The notes below the pieces were generated by a model. That model ran no database searches. It was not told the DNA's origin and saw only the letters and a program-made list of their open reading frames with translations. DNA of 64,000 bases, from NCBI GenBank assembly GCA_963745915.1, contig CAVUZA010000002.1, forward strand, positions 682,001-746,000, written 5' to 3'. Origin of the DNA: VRUE01 sp963745915. Lineage in GTDB: Bacteria; Actinomycetota; Thermoleophilia; Solirubrobacterales; 70-9. Numbering within the stretch: position 1 is the stretch's first letter; the number at the start of each line of letters is the position of its first letter. A program made the position numbers and the translations under genes. Positions 39,589 through 48,450 of this stretch are shown piece after piece.

Positions 39589-41240
39589 GCGCCCCGCTGC
39601 TCAGCGTCAGCGACCTGCGGGTCGCCTTCGCCACCCAGAGCGGTCGCGTGCAGGCGGTCGACGGCGTCTCCTTCGAGCTCGCCGCGGGCGAGGTGCTGGC
39701 GATCGTCGGCGAGTCGGGCTCGGGCAAGAGCGTCACCGCGCAGACGGTGCTCGGCCTGACCCGCTCGCCCAACGCCGAGATCTCCGGCGAGGCGAGGCTC
39801 GACGGGCAGGAGCTGCTCGGGGCGAGCGAGCGGCAGCTGCGCGAGGTCCGCGGAGCGCGGGTGGCGATGGTCTTCCAGGACCCGATGACCTCCTTCAACC
39901 CGGTCTACACGATCGGCCGCCAGATCGGCGAGGCGATCCGCGCGCACAGCGACGGCGTCGGCCGCGACGAGGCGCGGCGGCGGGCGATCGAGCTGCTCGA
40001 CTCGGTCGGCATCCCCGACGCCGGGCGGCGGGTCGACGACCACCCGCACCAGTTCTCGGGCGGGATGCGGCAGCGGGCGATGATCGCGATGGCGCTCTCG
40101 CTCGACCCCGAGGTGCTGATCGCCGACGAGCCGACCACGGCGCTCGACGTCACCGTGCAGGCCCAGATCCTCGCCCTGCTCGAGCGGCTCAACCGCGAGC
40201 GCGACCTGGCGACGATCCTGATCACCCACGACCTCGGCGTCGTCGCCGAGGTCGCCGACCGGGTGCTGGTCATGCACGAGGGCCGGATCGTCGAGCGCGG
40301 CTCGCTCGACCAGATCTTCTACGCGCCGCGCGACCCCTACACGCGCAAGCTGCTGGGCGAGGTGATGCGCCTCGACGCGGCGCCGCCGCCGCGGCCGGCG
40401 CCCGAGGGCGAGGCGCTGCTCGAGGTGCGCGACCTGGTCAAGCACTTCCGGGCCGGGCGCGGCCTGCTCTCCGGCCGGGAGGACGAGGCGGTGAAGGCCG
40501 TCGACGGGGTCAGCCTCAGCGTGCGCAGCGGCGAAACCCTCGGCCTGGTCGGCGAGTCGGGCAGCGGCAAGTCGACGCTCTCGCGCACGATCCTGCAGCT
40601 GCTGAAGCCGAGCGCGGGCTCGGTCCGCTTCGAGGGGCGTGAGCTGGTCGGCCTCTCGCGGCGCGAGCTGCAGCCGCTGCGGCGGCAGATGCAGATGGTC
40701 TTCCAGGACCCCTACGCCTCGCTCAACCCGCGCAAGCGGGTCGGCCAGATCGTCGGCGAGCCGCTGCGCCTGCAGGGCGAGGCGAGCGGCGCCGAGCTGC
40801 GCGACGAGGTGCGCCGGCTGCTCGACCGGGTCGGCCTCGAGCCCGGGCACTACGACCGCTACCCGCACGAGTTCTCCGGCGGCCAGCGGCAGCGGATCGG
40901 GATCGCCCGGGCGCTGGCGCTGCGGCCGAAGCTGATCGTCGCCGACGAGCCGGTCTCCGCCCTCGACGTCTCGATCCGGGCCCAGATCCTCGAGCTGCTC
41001 GCCGAGCTGCAGGAGGACTTCGGCCTCACCTACGTCTTCGTCGCCCACGACATCGGCGTCGTCCGCCACGTCGCCGACCGGATCGCGGTCATGTACCGGG
41101 GCAAGATCGTCGAGGAGGGCGTCGCCGACGCGGTCTGCGAGCGGCCGGCCGACGCCTACACCCAGAAGCTGCTCGCCGCGGTGCCCGTCCCCGACCCGCG
41201 CGAGGCGCGGGCGCGGCGCGCGGCCGCCAGCGCCGGCTGA
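39585..41240 (+). CDS. Peptide ABC transporter, fused DppD-DppF ATPase
   Basis: 551 residues with two complete ATPase modules. Module 1: Walker A IVGESGSGKSVTAQ, signature QFSGGMRQRAMIA, Walker B VLIADEPTTALDVT (about residues 1-260). Module 2: LVGESGSGKSTLSR, EFSGGQRQRIGIA, LIVADEPVSALDVS (about 275-540). Each ends with the DPYTRKLL/DAYTQKLL segment of the oligopeptide family. The DppD and DppF polypeptides, usually separate, are one chain here, as in YejF-type transporters. It powers the importer encoded upstream. Confidence 0.95.
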   Translation: MSAPLLSVSDLRVAFATQSGRVQAVDGVSFELAAGEVLAIVGESGSGKSVTAQTVLGLTRSPNAEISGEARLDGQELLGASERQLREVRGARVAMVFQDPMTSFNPVYTIGRQIGEAIRAHSDGVGRDEARRRAIELLDSVGIPDAGRRVDDHPHQFSGGMRQRAMIAMALSLDPEVLIADEPTTALDVTVQAQILALLERLNRERDLATILITHDLGVVAEVADRVLVMHEGRIVERGSLDQIFYAPRDPYTRKLLGEVMRLDAAPPPRPAPEGEALLEVRDLVKHFRAGRGLLSGREDEAVKAVDGVSLSVRSGETLGLVGESGSGKSTLSRTILQLLKPSAGSVRFEGRELVGLSRRELQPLRRQMQMVFQDPYASLNPRKRVGQIVGEPLRLQGEASGAELRDEVRRLLDRVGLEPGHYDRYPHEFSGGQRQRIGIARALALRPKLIVADEPVSALDVSIRAQILELLAELQEDFGLTYVFVAHDIGVVRHVADRIAVMYRGKIVEEGVADAVCERPADAYTQKLLAAVPVPDPREARARRAAASAG

Positions 41241-41265
41241 GGCCGCCCGGCAGACTGTCGGGACC

Positions 41266-42241
41266 GTGAGCCTGCCGCTCGAGCCGCCGATCAAGCCGCA
41301 GGCTGGCGCTGACCCGCAAAGCGCTGCCCGAGGGCGAGGAGTGGGCCTACGAGCAGAAGCTCGACGGCTTCCGCGCGATCGTCTTCGTCGACGGCGAGGA
41401 CTCCTACATCCAGTCGCGCGGCGGCAAGAACCTCTCGCGCTACTTCCCCGAGCTGGGCTTCCCGCCCGGGCGCTACGTGCTCGACGGCGAGCTGGTGATC
41501 CGCGACGCCGAGGGCAATGTCGAGTTCGACGCGATGCAGAGCCGCATCCACCCGGCCGAGTCGCGGATCGCGCTGCTGGCGCGGGAGATCCCGGCGACCT
41601 TCGTCGCCTTCGACCTGCTCGCCGAGGGCGACGAGTCGCTGCTCGGGGTGCCGTTCGGCGAGCGCCGGGCGCGGCTGGAGGCGATGGATTCCGTATTCGC
41701 CGCCGATGCGACGGCGAGTACGGGACGGGTCGAGATCAGCGAGCTCAGCCCGGACCCCGCGCGGGCCGAGCAGTGGCTGGCCCACAGCGAGGGGGCGATG
41801 GCCAAGCAGCTCGGCGCGCCATATGAGCCCGGCAAGCGGCGCGGGATGGCCAAGGTCAAGCGCGAGCGGGAGATCGACTGCGTCGTGCTCGGCTGGCGGC
41901 CGGGCAAGGAGGAGGGCACGGTCGGCTCGCTGATCCTCGGCCTCTACGACGGCGAGGCGCTGCGGCCGGTGGGCCACATCTCGGGCTTCAGCGCCGCGGC
42001 CAAACGCAGCATGCGGGCGCTGCTGGCGCCGCTGGAGACGGGCGAGAGCGGCAGCGCCGAGCCCAGCCGCTGGGCCGGCGACCGCGACCTCGAGTGGGTC
42101 GCGCTGCGCCCCGAGCTGGTGATCGAAGTCGGCTACGACCACGCCGCCGCCGGCCGGATCCGCCACGGCGCGCGGTTCAGGCGCTTCCGCGACGACAAAG
42201 ACCCGCGGGAGTGCAAGTTCGAGCTGCTCGATCAGGGGTGA
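41266..42241 (+). pseudogene. ATP-dependent DNA ligase (LigD/LigC-like), one-base frameshift near the start
   Basis: GTG 41266 gives VSLPLEPPIKPQ, then one surplus G near 41303 shifts the frame. Removing it gives QLALTRKALPEGEEWAYEQKLDGFRAIVF, where the lysine of KLDGFR is the AMP acceptor (motif I). Later motifs: YVLDGELVIRD (III), FVAFDLLAEGDESLL (IIIa), EGAMAKQLGAPYEPGKR (IV) and VKREREIDCVVLGW (V), then an OB-fold to the TGA at 42239-42241. The corrected length is exactly 325 codons. It is a small stand-alone ligase for NHEJ-type repair; Ku is not in the window. The frameshift is probably a sequence error. Confidence 0.82.
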
Positions 42242-42459
42242 TGGCGATCGGAGGGATCCTCCCCGTGCCGGGTGCCGTCTTCGCGCATGCTGAGCACGAA
42301 AAACACGCCCAGAGAAACCACGATCGCGGCGAGGCCAAGCACGCTCATCGCCGTTTCGCTCTTATGCGCCGGCCAAGAACCGGCGATCAGCAGCACAGCC
42401 GCACAGGCAATGCCGATGTGGGCGTTTCTCAACAGCTTGTCCATGTCCTCGAATTTCAT
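42232..42459 (-). CDS. Small two-TM membrane protein
   Basis: 75 residues, MKFEDMDKLLRNAHIGIACA onwards, with two hydrophobic segments (IGIACAAVLLIAGSWPA and SVLGLAAIVVSLGVFFVLSM) and a charged C-terminal tail (MREDGTRHGEDPSDRHH). No family recognised. It begins 3 nt after the stop of a 39-residue frame and its end overlaps the ligase end by 10 bp, tail to tail. Confidence 0.6.
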   Translation of the reverse strand: MKFEDMDKLLRNAHIGIACAAVLLIAGSWPAHKSETAMSVLGLAAIVVSLGVFFVLSMREDGTRHGEDPSDRHHP

Positions 42460-42462
42460 GGC

Positions 42463-42582
42463 TCAGACAAAAGACCTCAGCATCATATCGATCACCCGCA
42501 ACAGCACCGCCACGAGCCCGCACAGATAGCCGCCGATGAGGCTCGCCCTCTCGGCGGCCTTCTGCGACCGGGTTGTTCGCAC
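42463..42582 (-). CDS. Putative 39-residue small membrane peptide
   Basis: GTG 42582: VRTTRSQKAAERASLIGG followed by a hydrophobic stretch YLCGLVAVLLRVIDMML and a stop 3 nt before the ATG of the 75-residue membrane protein. Too short for routine gene calling. Basic start plus one amphipathic/TM helix fits a small membrane peptide or a leader peptide for the next gene. Confidence 0.4.
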   Translation of the reverse strand: MRTTRSQKAAERASLIGGYLCGLVAVLLRVIDMMLRSFV

Positions 42583-42587
42583 GCGCT

Positions 42588-42636
42588 GCCGACGGGCCTA
42601 AAAGAGGCCTATGTGTCCCGTTTTAGGCCCGTCGGC
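42588..42636. repeat. Long palindrome, family C (GCCGACGGGCCTAAAA stem)
   Basis: The 16-nt arms at 42588-42603 and 42621-42636 are perfectly complementary; loop GAGGCCTATGTGTCCCG. It sits at the stop of pafBC, almost identical to the copy at 32649-32697. Confidence 0.9.
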
Positions 42637-42644
42637 GGCGGAAA

Positions 42645-44696
42645 TTAGGGGCTGACCTCGCGGGCGATTGCGTCGCGGGCGTCTTCGGGCTCGAGCACTA
42701 CCAGGTCGCCGGCGCCGCGCAGGATCTCGCGCACCAGCCAGGGGGTGCCGGCGTAGGGCAGCTCGACGACGACGGCGCCGTCGGCCAGCTCCTCGACCAC
42801 GGTGCGCTCCTCGCGCAGCCAGCGGGCGCGCTCGGGCGAGACCCAGACGCGGGCGACCTGGGCGGTCGGCACCTCGCCGTGGGTCATCCAGCCCTCGACC
42901 CCGGCCAGCTCCTCGACCTCCGGGCGCGGCTCGAAGCTCTGCTCGGAGACGGTCGCCTCCTTGATCCGGTCGAGCTTGAAGTGGCGGATGCCGCCTTTGG
43001 TCAGGTCGTAGCACTCGACGTACCAGCCCTCGCGCCCGTTCTCCAGCCGGTAGGGCTCGACCGAGCGTTTGGTGAACTGGTCCTCGTTCTCCTTGTAGTA
43101 CTGGATCTGCAGCACGCGGCTGGCGCCGATCGCCTCGTTGACCACCCGCGCCACCTCCCCCCCGCCACTGGTCGAGGCGATCTCCAGGCCCTCCTCGGAG
43201 GGGTCGTGGCCGAGCGCCTCGACGATCTTGGCGCGGGCGCTCTGCAGGCCGCCCTGCGGCAGGTAGTCGCCGAAGAGGTCGATCGCCGCGACCAGGGCCT
43301 TGGCCTCGAGCGGCAGCAGCCGGGCGGGGCGGGAGAAGTTGTCGCCGTAGGGCTCGGTGTCGACCTCGATCTCGTCGCCGAGGACTTCGGCGTAGAGGAC
43401 GTAGGTGCCGCCGCCGAAGTTGACCACGTTGAGCAGGTCGATGTCCTCCTGCAGCTCCTCGCCGGTCAGCTCCAGGCGCTGGCGCAGGTCGGAGACGCGC
43501 AGGCGCTCGCCGCGCTTGGCCGAGTCGATCAGCAGGCCGGCGAGGGTGACCAGGCGGGCGAAGCGCTCGGGGCGGATCGCGGCCTCGCCGCGGTGATTGG
43601 CGCGGCCGCGGCGGGCCGGCGCCTCGGGCAGCGGCCGGTCGACGATCTCGGCCGGCTCGAAGCCGTTGCGGTGGCGCTGCTCGAGCAGGCCGCGGCGGCT
43701 CTCGGCCTCGTCGCGCAGCTCCTCGGGCGCCAGCACCGCGGCGTTCTGGCGCCAGCGCAGCACCCAGGCGATCAGCTCCCGCGGCGAGGCGTAGTCGGTC
43801 TCGAAGACCGAGCCCTTGCCCGGCGCGCCGTCGGCCTTCTTCGCCGGCCGCAGCTCGCCGTACTCGCCGTAGTCGCGCTCGACCAGCCAGGCGATCCGGT
43901 CGCGGACGAAGACGCTGGCGCGGCCGCGGATCTCGCCCAGCTGCCAGTCGGCGCGCTGGCCGTAGTCGCGGCGGTCGAAGTTCTCGGGGGTGGTGAAGTC
44001 GTGCTCGGCCTTGGAGGCGTAGCCGACTTTGCCCTGAATCCGCGAGAGGCGGAAGACGCGCACCGCCTCGCGCTCGTGGGCGTGGCCGATCAGGTAGAAC
44101 TGGCCGCCGCGGAAGACGAGGTGGTAGGGGTCGACCTTGCGCTTCGCGGTCTCGTCGCGCTCCATCGTGTAGTAGGTGAACTCGATCGTCTTGCGGCGCG
44201 AGATCGCGGTCTCGATCTTGGAGAGGCGCTGGGAGAGCTCGCGGCCGCCGGCGGAGGCGGTCATCGCCATCTCGACCGGCGCCCGGCCGCCCTCCTCGAG
44301 CGGGTTCGGGTGCCCCCAGGCGACCTGCTGCAGGGCGAGGCGCAGCGGCTCGGCGTAGGCGAATTCGCCCTCGGAGAGCAGCGAGAGCGCCGTGCTCAGC
44401 GCGGCCAGCTCGTCGTCGGAGAACTCGATCGCGTCGAGGTAGAAGTTCTCCGGCGGCAGCGAGTAGAGCTCGGCCTCGAAGAACCCCTCGCCGGGCTTCT
44501 CGACCCCGAGCTGGATGCCGAGGCTCTCGAGCTCGGCCCGGTCCGCGTAGAAGCGACGCGCGAAGGCGTCGTCGTTCATGTCGCTATAGCCCTCCACCTC
44601 GCGCTTGATCTCGAGGGCCGACACGGGCCTCCCCTGAGCCATCAGGAACGAGATCAGCGAGAGCTGGCGAATCAGCTTCTCGGTGTCCTTCGCCAC
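42645..44696 (-). CDS. pafBC: PafBC fusion: WYL-domain DNA-damage transcription activator
   Basis: 683 residues from GTG 44696 (VAKDTEKLIRQLSLISFLMA). Two modules follow in one chain. First, a winged HTH (QGRPVSALEIKREVEGYSDM, FYADRAELESLGI) and a WYL domain with RKTIEFTYYTMERDETAKRKVDPYHLVFRGGQFYLIGHAHER. Second, another HTH-like part (PERFARLVTLAGLLIDSAKRG, SDLRQRLELTGEELQEDIDLLNV) and a WYL domain (VLQIQYYKENEDQFTKRSVEPYRLENGREGWYVECYDL). PafB and PafC are separate in mycobacteria and naturally fused in some actinobacteria. It activates the LexA-independent repair regulon, probably sensing single-stranded DNA. Not linked here to the proteasome genes. Confidence 0.92.
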   Translation of the reverse strand: MAKDTEKLIRQLSLISFLMAQGRPVSALEIKREVEGYSDMNDDAFARRFYADRAELESLGIQLGVEKPGEGFFEAELYSLPPENFYLDAIEFSDDELAALSTALSLLSEGEFAYAEPLRLALQQVAWGHPNPLEEGGRAPVEMAMTASAGGRELSQRLSKIETAISRRKTIEFTYYTMERDETAKRKVDPYHLVFRGGQFYLIGHAHEREAVRVFRLSRIQGKVGYASKAEHDFTTPENFDRRDYGQRADWQLGEIRGRASVFVRDRIAWLVERDYGEYGELRPAKKADGAPGKGSVFETDYASPRELIAWVLRWRQNAAVLAPEELRDEAESRRGLLEQRHRNGFEPAEIVDRPLPEAPARRGRANHRGEAAIRPERFARLVTLAGLLIDSAKRGERLRVSDLRQRLELTGEELQEDIDLLNVVNFGGGTYVLYAEVLGDEIEVDTEPYGDNFSRPARLLPLEAKALVAAIDLFGDYLPQGGLQSARAKIVEALGHDPSEEGLEIASTSGGGEVARVVNEAIGASRVLQIQYYKENEDQFTKRSVEPYRLENGREGWYVECYDLTKGGIRHFKLDRIKEATVSEQSFEPRPEVEELAGVEGWMTHGEVPTAQVARVWVSPERARWLREERTVVEELADGAVVVELPYAGTPWLVREILRGAGDLVVLEPEDARDAIAREVSP

Positions 44697-46624
44697 TAGG
44701 GCGCAGGATAGTCTGCGGCGCGCGGCGCAGGCAGGACCGCTGGCGCGTGGACCGGGAGAGCGCTGAAGCTGATCGTGAAGCGGGTCGAGTCGTCGACCCC
44801 CGTCAGCTTCCCGCCCTGGCGTTCGAAGCCGATCGTCGGCGAGCCGCTGCTCAAGGCGAACTTGCCCGGATAGTCGGCCCAGGGCGGGATCAGCAACATC
44901 AGGCCGTCGGGCGTCGTGTTGCCGACGATGCTCCAAGAGGCGTCGGCGAAGAGCACCCCCCGGTTCTTCGCCCGGAAGAGGAAGGTGCGAAGCCGTTCGA
45001 TGCCGGAGACCTGCAGGCCGTCGACGCGCGCGACGACGATCTCGTTGCGCCGCACCGGCGGCAGCCGGACGGATTCCAGGTTCCCGACCTCGACCGTGCG
45101 CAGGTGCCGTTCCGGCCCGCAACGGTCCGGGCGGCGCAGCAGGACCGCCCAGACGTCGTCCCAGCTCAGCATCCGGTAGCGGCAGAACATCTGCCGCATC
45201 AGGGCCGGTGACTCGAACGCCGGCCAGCGAGCGTCGATCGCGCCCGGGAAGTTGATCGCGGCGGGGTTGAACACGTTGGCGTTCTGCCAGAGGACGATTT
45301 CCGGCGCGGTCGGCGACTCGAGCTTCTCCGCGTTGAGCCGGTCGAGGCGCTGGGTGTAGGCGGAGTACTGCTGGAACACCGGCAGCGGGTCCCAGTCGAG
45401 GTCATAGGCCCAGGCGGCGCCGGCCTCCCAGGGCGCGACATGGACCGTGCCCGCGCGCAGGACGCGCAGCTCCTTCGCGTCCAGCCCGTAGGTCGCCTGC
45501 ATCTCCTCGCGCCCGCGCTGCCGTTCGTCCGCCGCCCTGCCCGGGATCGCCACCGTGCCGAGCTCCGAGAAGAAGACGTCGGCGCGTTCGCGCAGGTGGA
45601 ACCTGGCCTCGACCAGTTCCCTGGTGCCGAGCCAGCCGAGCCCAGCGAGCAGCACGACCGCCGCGATCGCCAGCGGCCGGCGCACGTGCGGCGTAAGCGC
45701 AACGCCCAGCGCAAAGAGCGAGACGAGGAAGACGCCGGCGCTGCCCGGCGATTCGCGCACGACCGCGTGCTTGAAGAGGAGGAAGCTGACCGCGAGCACG
45801 AGGATCGCCAAGCCGACGCGGCGGGCGTTGTCGCGATTCCAGACCGCGGCCGCGGTCAGCCCGGCGATCGTCAGCAGGGAGATCGCCATCGCCGGGGTCT
45901 GCCACCAGCGGCCAGGCTGCAGGAAGACCATCGCTTCCGAGTAGCCGCCGACGACGCTGGCCGTGTTGACGGCGTACTCGTCGAGGTTGCCGATCCCCTG
46001 TCCGGTGAGGAACCAGAAGACGAAGAAGGCGGCCAGCAGCGAGCCGGCGAAGACGGCGAAGTTGCGCCGGCGCTCGGGCAGGCCGAGCAGCACGGCGATC
46101 CCGACCACGACCAGGGTCGGCCCGGCGCGCAGCGAGCCGAGCAGCTGCATCCCCGCCAGGGCGCCGGCGCCGGCCGCGAGGCGCAGCCGGGCGCCGTCGC
46201 TCCACTCGCCGAGCAGCGCCGCGGCGCCGACCACGGCGGCGGCGATCAGGATCGGGTCCGGCTCGGGGGAGACCGCGGCGCAGAGGGCGACGACGAGCCC
46301 GACGGGGAGCCCGAAGGCGCGGCGCGCAGCCCACAGCAGGGCGACGCAGAAAGCCAGGTGAACCAGGGTCGACCAGGCGAAGGCGAGCCGTCCCGGCCAG
46401 ACCTCATAGAGATTCGGGAAGCCGAGGAAGCCGAGCGGCCCGTAGGTGAAGACGATCTGCGTACCGGCGTCGAGTCCCCGGTCGGCAGCCATGTAGAGGC
46501 CGGCGATCCAGGATGGATCCAGCCCGACGCCCGGCCTGATGCTCCCGAAGGGCCAGGTGAGGACCCCGATCGCCGCCCCGAGCAGCGGCGTCGAGAGAAC
46601 GACGCGCTTAGCGCGGGCAGGCAA
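44696..46624 (-). CDS. Large multi-pass membrane protein, unknown
   Basis: 642 residues from TTG 46624 (LPARAKRVVLSTPLLGAAIG). About ten TM segments in residues 1-340 after a DPSWIAGLYMAADRGLDAGTQIVFTYGPLGFLGFP loop, in the position of the GT-C acidic loop. The remaining 300 residues are soluble (RERADVFFSELGTVAIPGRA, YRMLSWDDVWAVLLRRPDRC) and end in a beta-rich domain. Family not recognised. Overlaps the upstream membrane protein by 17 nt, and its stop shares a base with the pafBC start. Confidence 0.75.
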   Translation of the reverse strand: MPARAKRVVLSTPLLGAAIGVLTWPFGSIRPGVGLDPSWIAGLYMAADRGLDAGTQIVFTYGPLGFLGFPNLYEVWPGRLAFAWSTLVHLAFCVALLWAARRAFGLPVGLVVALCAAVSPEPDPILIAAAVVGAAALLGEWSDGARLRLAAGAGALAGMQLLGSLRAGPTLVVVGIAVLLGLPERRRNFAVFAGSLLAAFFVFWFLTGQGIGNLDEYAVNTASVVGGYSEAMVFLQPGRWWQTPAMAISLLTIAGLTAAAVWNRDNARRVGLAILVLAVSFLLFKHAVVRESPGSAGVFLVSLFALGVALTPHVRRPLAIAAVVLLAGLGWLGTRELVEARFHLRERADVFFSELGTVAIPGRAADERQRGREEMQATYGLDAKELRVLRAGTVHVAPWEAGAAWAYDLDWDPLPVFQQYSAYTQRLDRLNAEKLESPTAPEIVLWQNANVFNPAAINFPGAIDARWPAFESPALMRQMFCRYRMLSWDDVWAVLLRRPDRCGPERHLRTVEVGNLESVRLPPVRRNEIVVARVDGLQVSGIERLRTFLFRAKNRGVLFADASWSIVGNTTPDGLMLLIPPWADYPGKFALSSGSPTIGFERQGGKLTGVDDSTRFTISFSALPVHAPAVLPAPRAADYPAP

Positions 46625-48425
46625 GGGTCTTGGCGTCGGTGGTCAGCTGGGCGCGCCAGGGGACGGTGCTGCCGTCGGCCGGGATCGCGACTTCGGCGCC
46701 GCCGCGCATCGCCGGCAGCTGGCTGGCGTAGGCGCTGCCGAAGCGGGCGAGCGCGACCTGCACCTCCGCCCGGGACGGCACGCGGTAGGCGAATCCGCCC
46801 GGCGGCAACTCGAAGTCGAAGCTCGCCATGGCGCCGGAGTCGGGCCTCAGCGAGAGGCAACCGCCACGGGCGCTGGCGTGTCCGCCGCTGGCCGAGATCG
46901 GCCTCAGCGGGCGTCCCTGGGCGGCGCTCGGCGGCGCTCCTGTCGCCGGCGCGGCGGCGATCCCGAGCATCCGCACCAGCTCGGCGTCAGCCGCTTCGCG
47001 CGCCTGCTCGCCGGCAACCGCGAGCTCGGCGTCGTCGTAGGCGGGTGAGCCGAACTCGTCGGCCGCCCCGAACCAGGCCGAGGCCGAGAAGAGCATGTCG
47101 GGGTGGGAGTGGGTGGTCGAGGCGTCCTCCACCGGAAGCTCGGGGTCGACCCTGTCGCGGGCCAGCTCCAGCGCCGCCAGGGTGGCGCGGTTGGTCGCCC
47201 CCTCGGCCTCGAAGAGCCGGCCGCCGGCGCGCAGCTCGGCGGCGTTGGCGAGCAGCGAGAGGCCGAGGAAGACGGCGGCGAGCAGGCCGGCGACGGTCGT
47301 CCAGCGGATGTCGCGGGCCAGCTCGGCGAGGAGCAGCAGGCCGAGGACGCCGCCCATGTAGACGTAGCGGCTGGCGTTGGGCGCCCGCGCTTCGTCGAGC
47401 CCGATCGCGACCAGCGCCAGATAGGCGACCAGCAGTCCGGCCACGGTCCAGAAGCGGATCGACCGCGGCGCCCGGCGCAGGTGGAGGGCGACGAGGCCGC
47501 CCAGCACGAGCGCCAGGGGGTAGCCCCACTCGGGCCGGATCTCGATCAGGTTCGCCAGTTCGCTGTTGCCCGACACGCGAAAGAGACCGGTGATCGCGGC
47601 GCAGATCGCCGCCAGCTGGTCGGCCATGCCGCTGAAGACGCCGCTGACGCCTTCGGCGGTCACCTGGGTCTGGTCGAACTTGCGCGCCCAGAGGAACCAG
47701 GCCGCGTAGAGGGCGATCGGGACGAGCGCGACCCAGAGGCGGCGCCACTCGGCCCGCCCACCGAGCCAGACGGCGAAGAGGGCGGCGAAGGCGAAGGCGA
47801 TGCCGACACTGAAGGAGGCAAGCGAGATCGCCAGGAAGAGGCAGGCGGCGACGTTGCCCGCGGGCGTCCGCCGCTCGAGCGCGAGCAGCAGCGCCAGGCC
47901 GCTGGCGATCCCGGTCAGGTTGGGGATCTCGTAGGCGCTCATGATCGTGTCCCAGCCGGCGCCGAAGAAGGTGAGCAGGACGGTGAGCGCGGTCGCCACG
48001 GCGAGCGGCAGGCGCCGACGCACTAGACAGAAGAAGAGCGTCGCGACGGTCAGGTGGAGGACCAGCGTGGTCAGCTGGTAGGGCAGGTGCGACTCGGCGC
48101 CAGCGACTGCGAACAGCGTCTTGTAGAGGAGCAGGGGCACCAGCAGCAGGTGCCCGTTCTGGGGCGTGAGCAGCGTTTCCAGCGACCAGCTGCGGTAGTT
48201 GACCAGGTAGCTCCACTCGTCGTTGACGAAAGTCTGCCCCTTGCCCCAGGCGAGGATCAGGACCGCGGCGAGGGCGAAGGCGAGCACCAGCACGGCGTAG
48301 GCGACGCGGTCGGGGCCGACGCCCCGGGACCAGGTGGCGAAGCGGGCGACGACGCCGTCCAGCCAGCCGATCGGGTCGACCGCCGGGCGCGCCTCGGACC
48401 CCTGCTCTGCCTGCGGCGAAGCCAT
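46608..48425 (-). CDS. Multi-pass membrane protein, paralogue of the gene at 1-1462
   Basis: 605 residues from ATG 48425. A cytosolic N-terminus of about 40 residues, a first TM (AVLVLAFALAAVLILAWG), the loop FVNDEWSYLVNYRSWSLETLLTPQNGHLLLVPLLLYK, about ten TM segments, then a soluble C-terminal domain (RDRVDPELPVEDASTTHSHPDMLFSASAWFG). The acidic DEW loop and NGHL motif are shared with the protein at the window start (DDWYFGF, NGHL). GT-C-like envelope glycosyltransferase is a reasonable guess. It forms a pair with the overlapping downstream membrane gene. Confidence 0.77.
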   Translation of the reverse strand: MASPQAEQGSEARPAVDPIGWLDGVVARFATWSRGVGPDRVAYAVLVLAFALAAVLILAWGKGQTFVNDEWSYLVNYRSWSLETLLTPQNGHLLLVPLLLYKTLFAVAGAESHLPYQLTTLVLHLTVATLFFCLVRRRLPLAVATALTVLLTFFGAGWDTIMSAYEIPNLTGIASGLALLLALERRTPAGNVAACLFLAISLASFSVGIAFAFAALFAVWLGGRAEWRRLWVALVPIALYAAWFLWARKFDQTQVTAEGVSGVFSGMADQLAAICAAITGLFRVSGNSELANLIEIRPEWGYPLALVLGGLVALHLRRAPRSIRFWTVAGLLVAYLALVAIGLDEARAPNASRYVYMGGVLGLLLLAELARDIRWTTVAGLLAAVFLGLSLLANAAELRAGGRLFEAEGATNRATLAALELARDRVDPELPVEDASTTHSHPDMLFSASAWFGAADEFGSPAYDDAELAVAGEQAREAADAELVRMLGIAAAPATGAPPSAAQGRPLRPISASGGHASARGGCLSLRPDSGAMASFDFELPPGGFAYRVPSRAEVQVALARFGSAYASQLPAMRGGAEVAIPADGSTVPWRAQLTTDAKTLACPR

Positions 48426-48450
48426 CGGAACGGCGCAGTCTATGGAGGCG

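Noticed and set aside
41691..41723. Near-palindrome CCGTATTCGCCG/CGGCGAGTACGG inside the DNA ligase gene
   Set aside because: It is in a coding region with no match to the intergenic families. It may be an in-frame insertion but could be chance.
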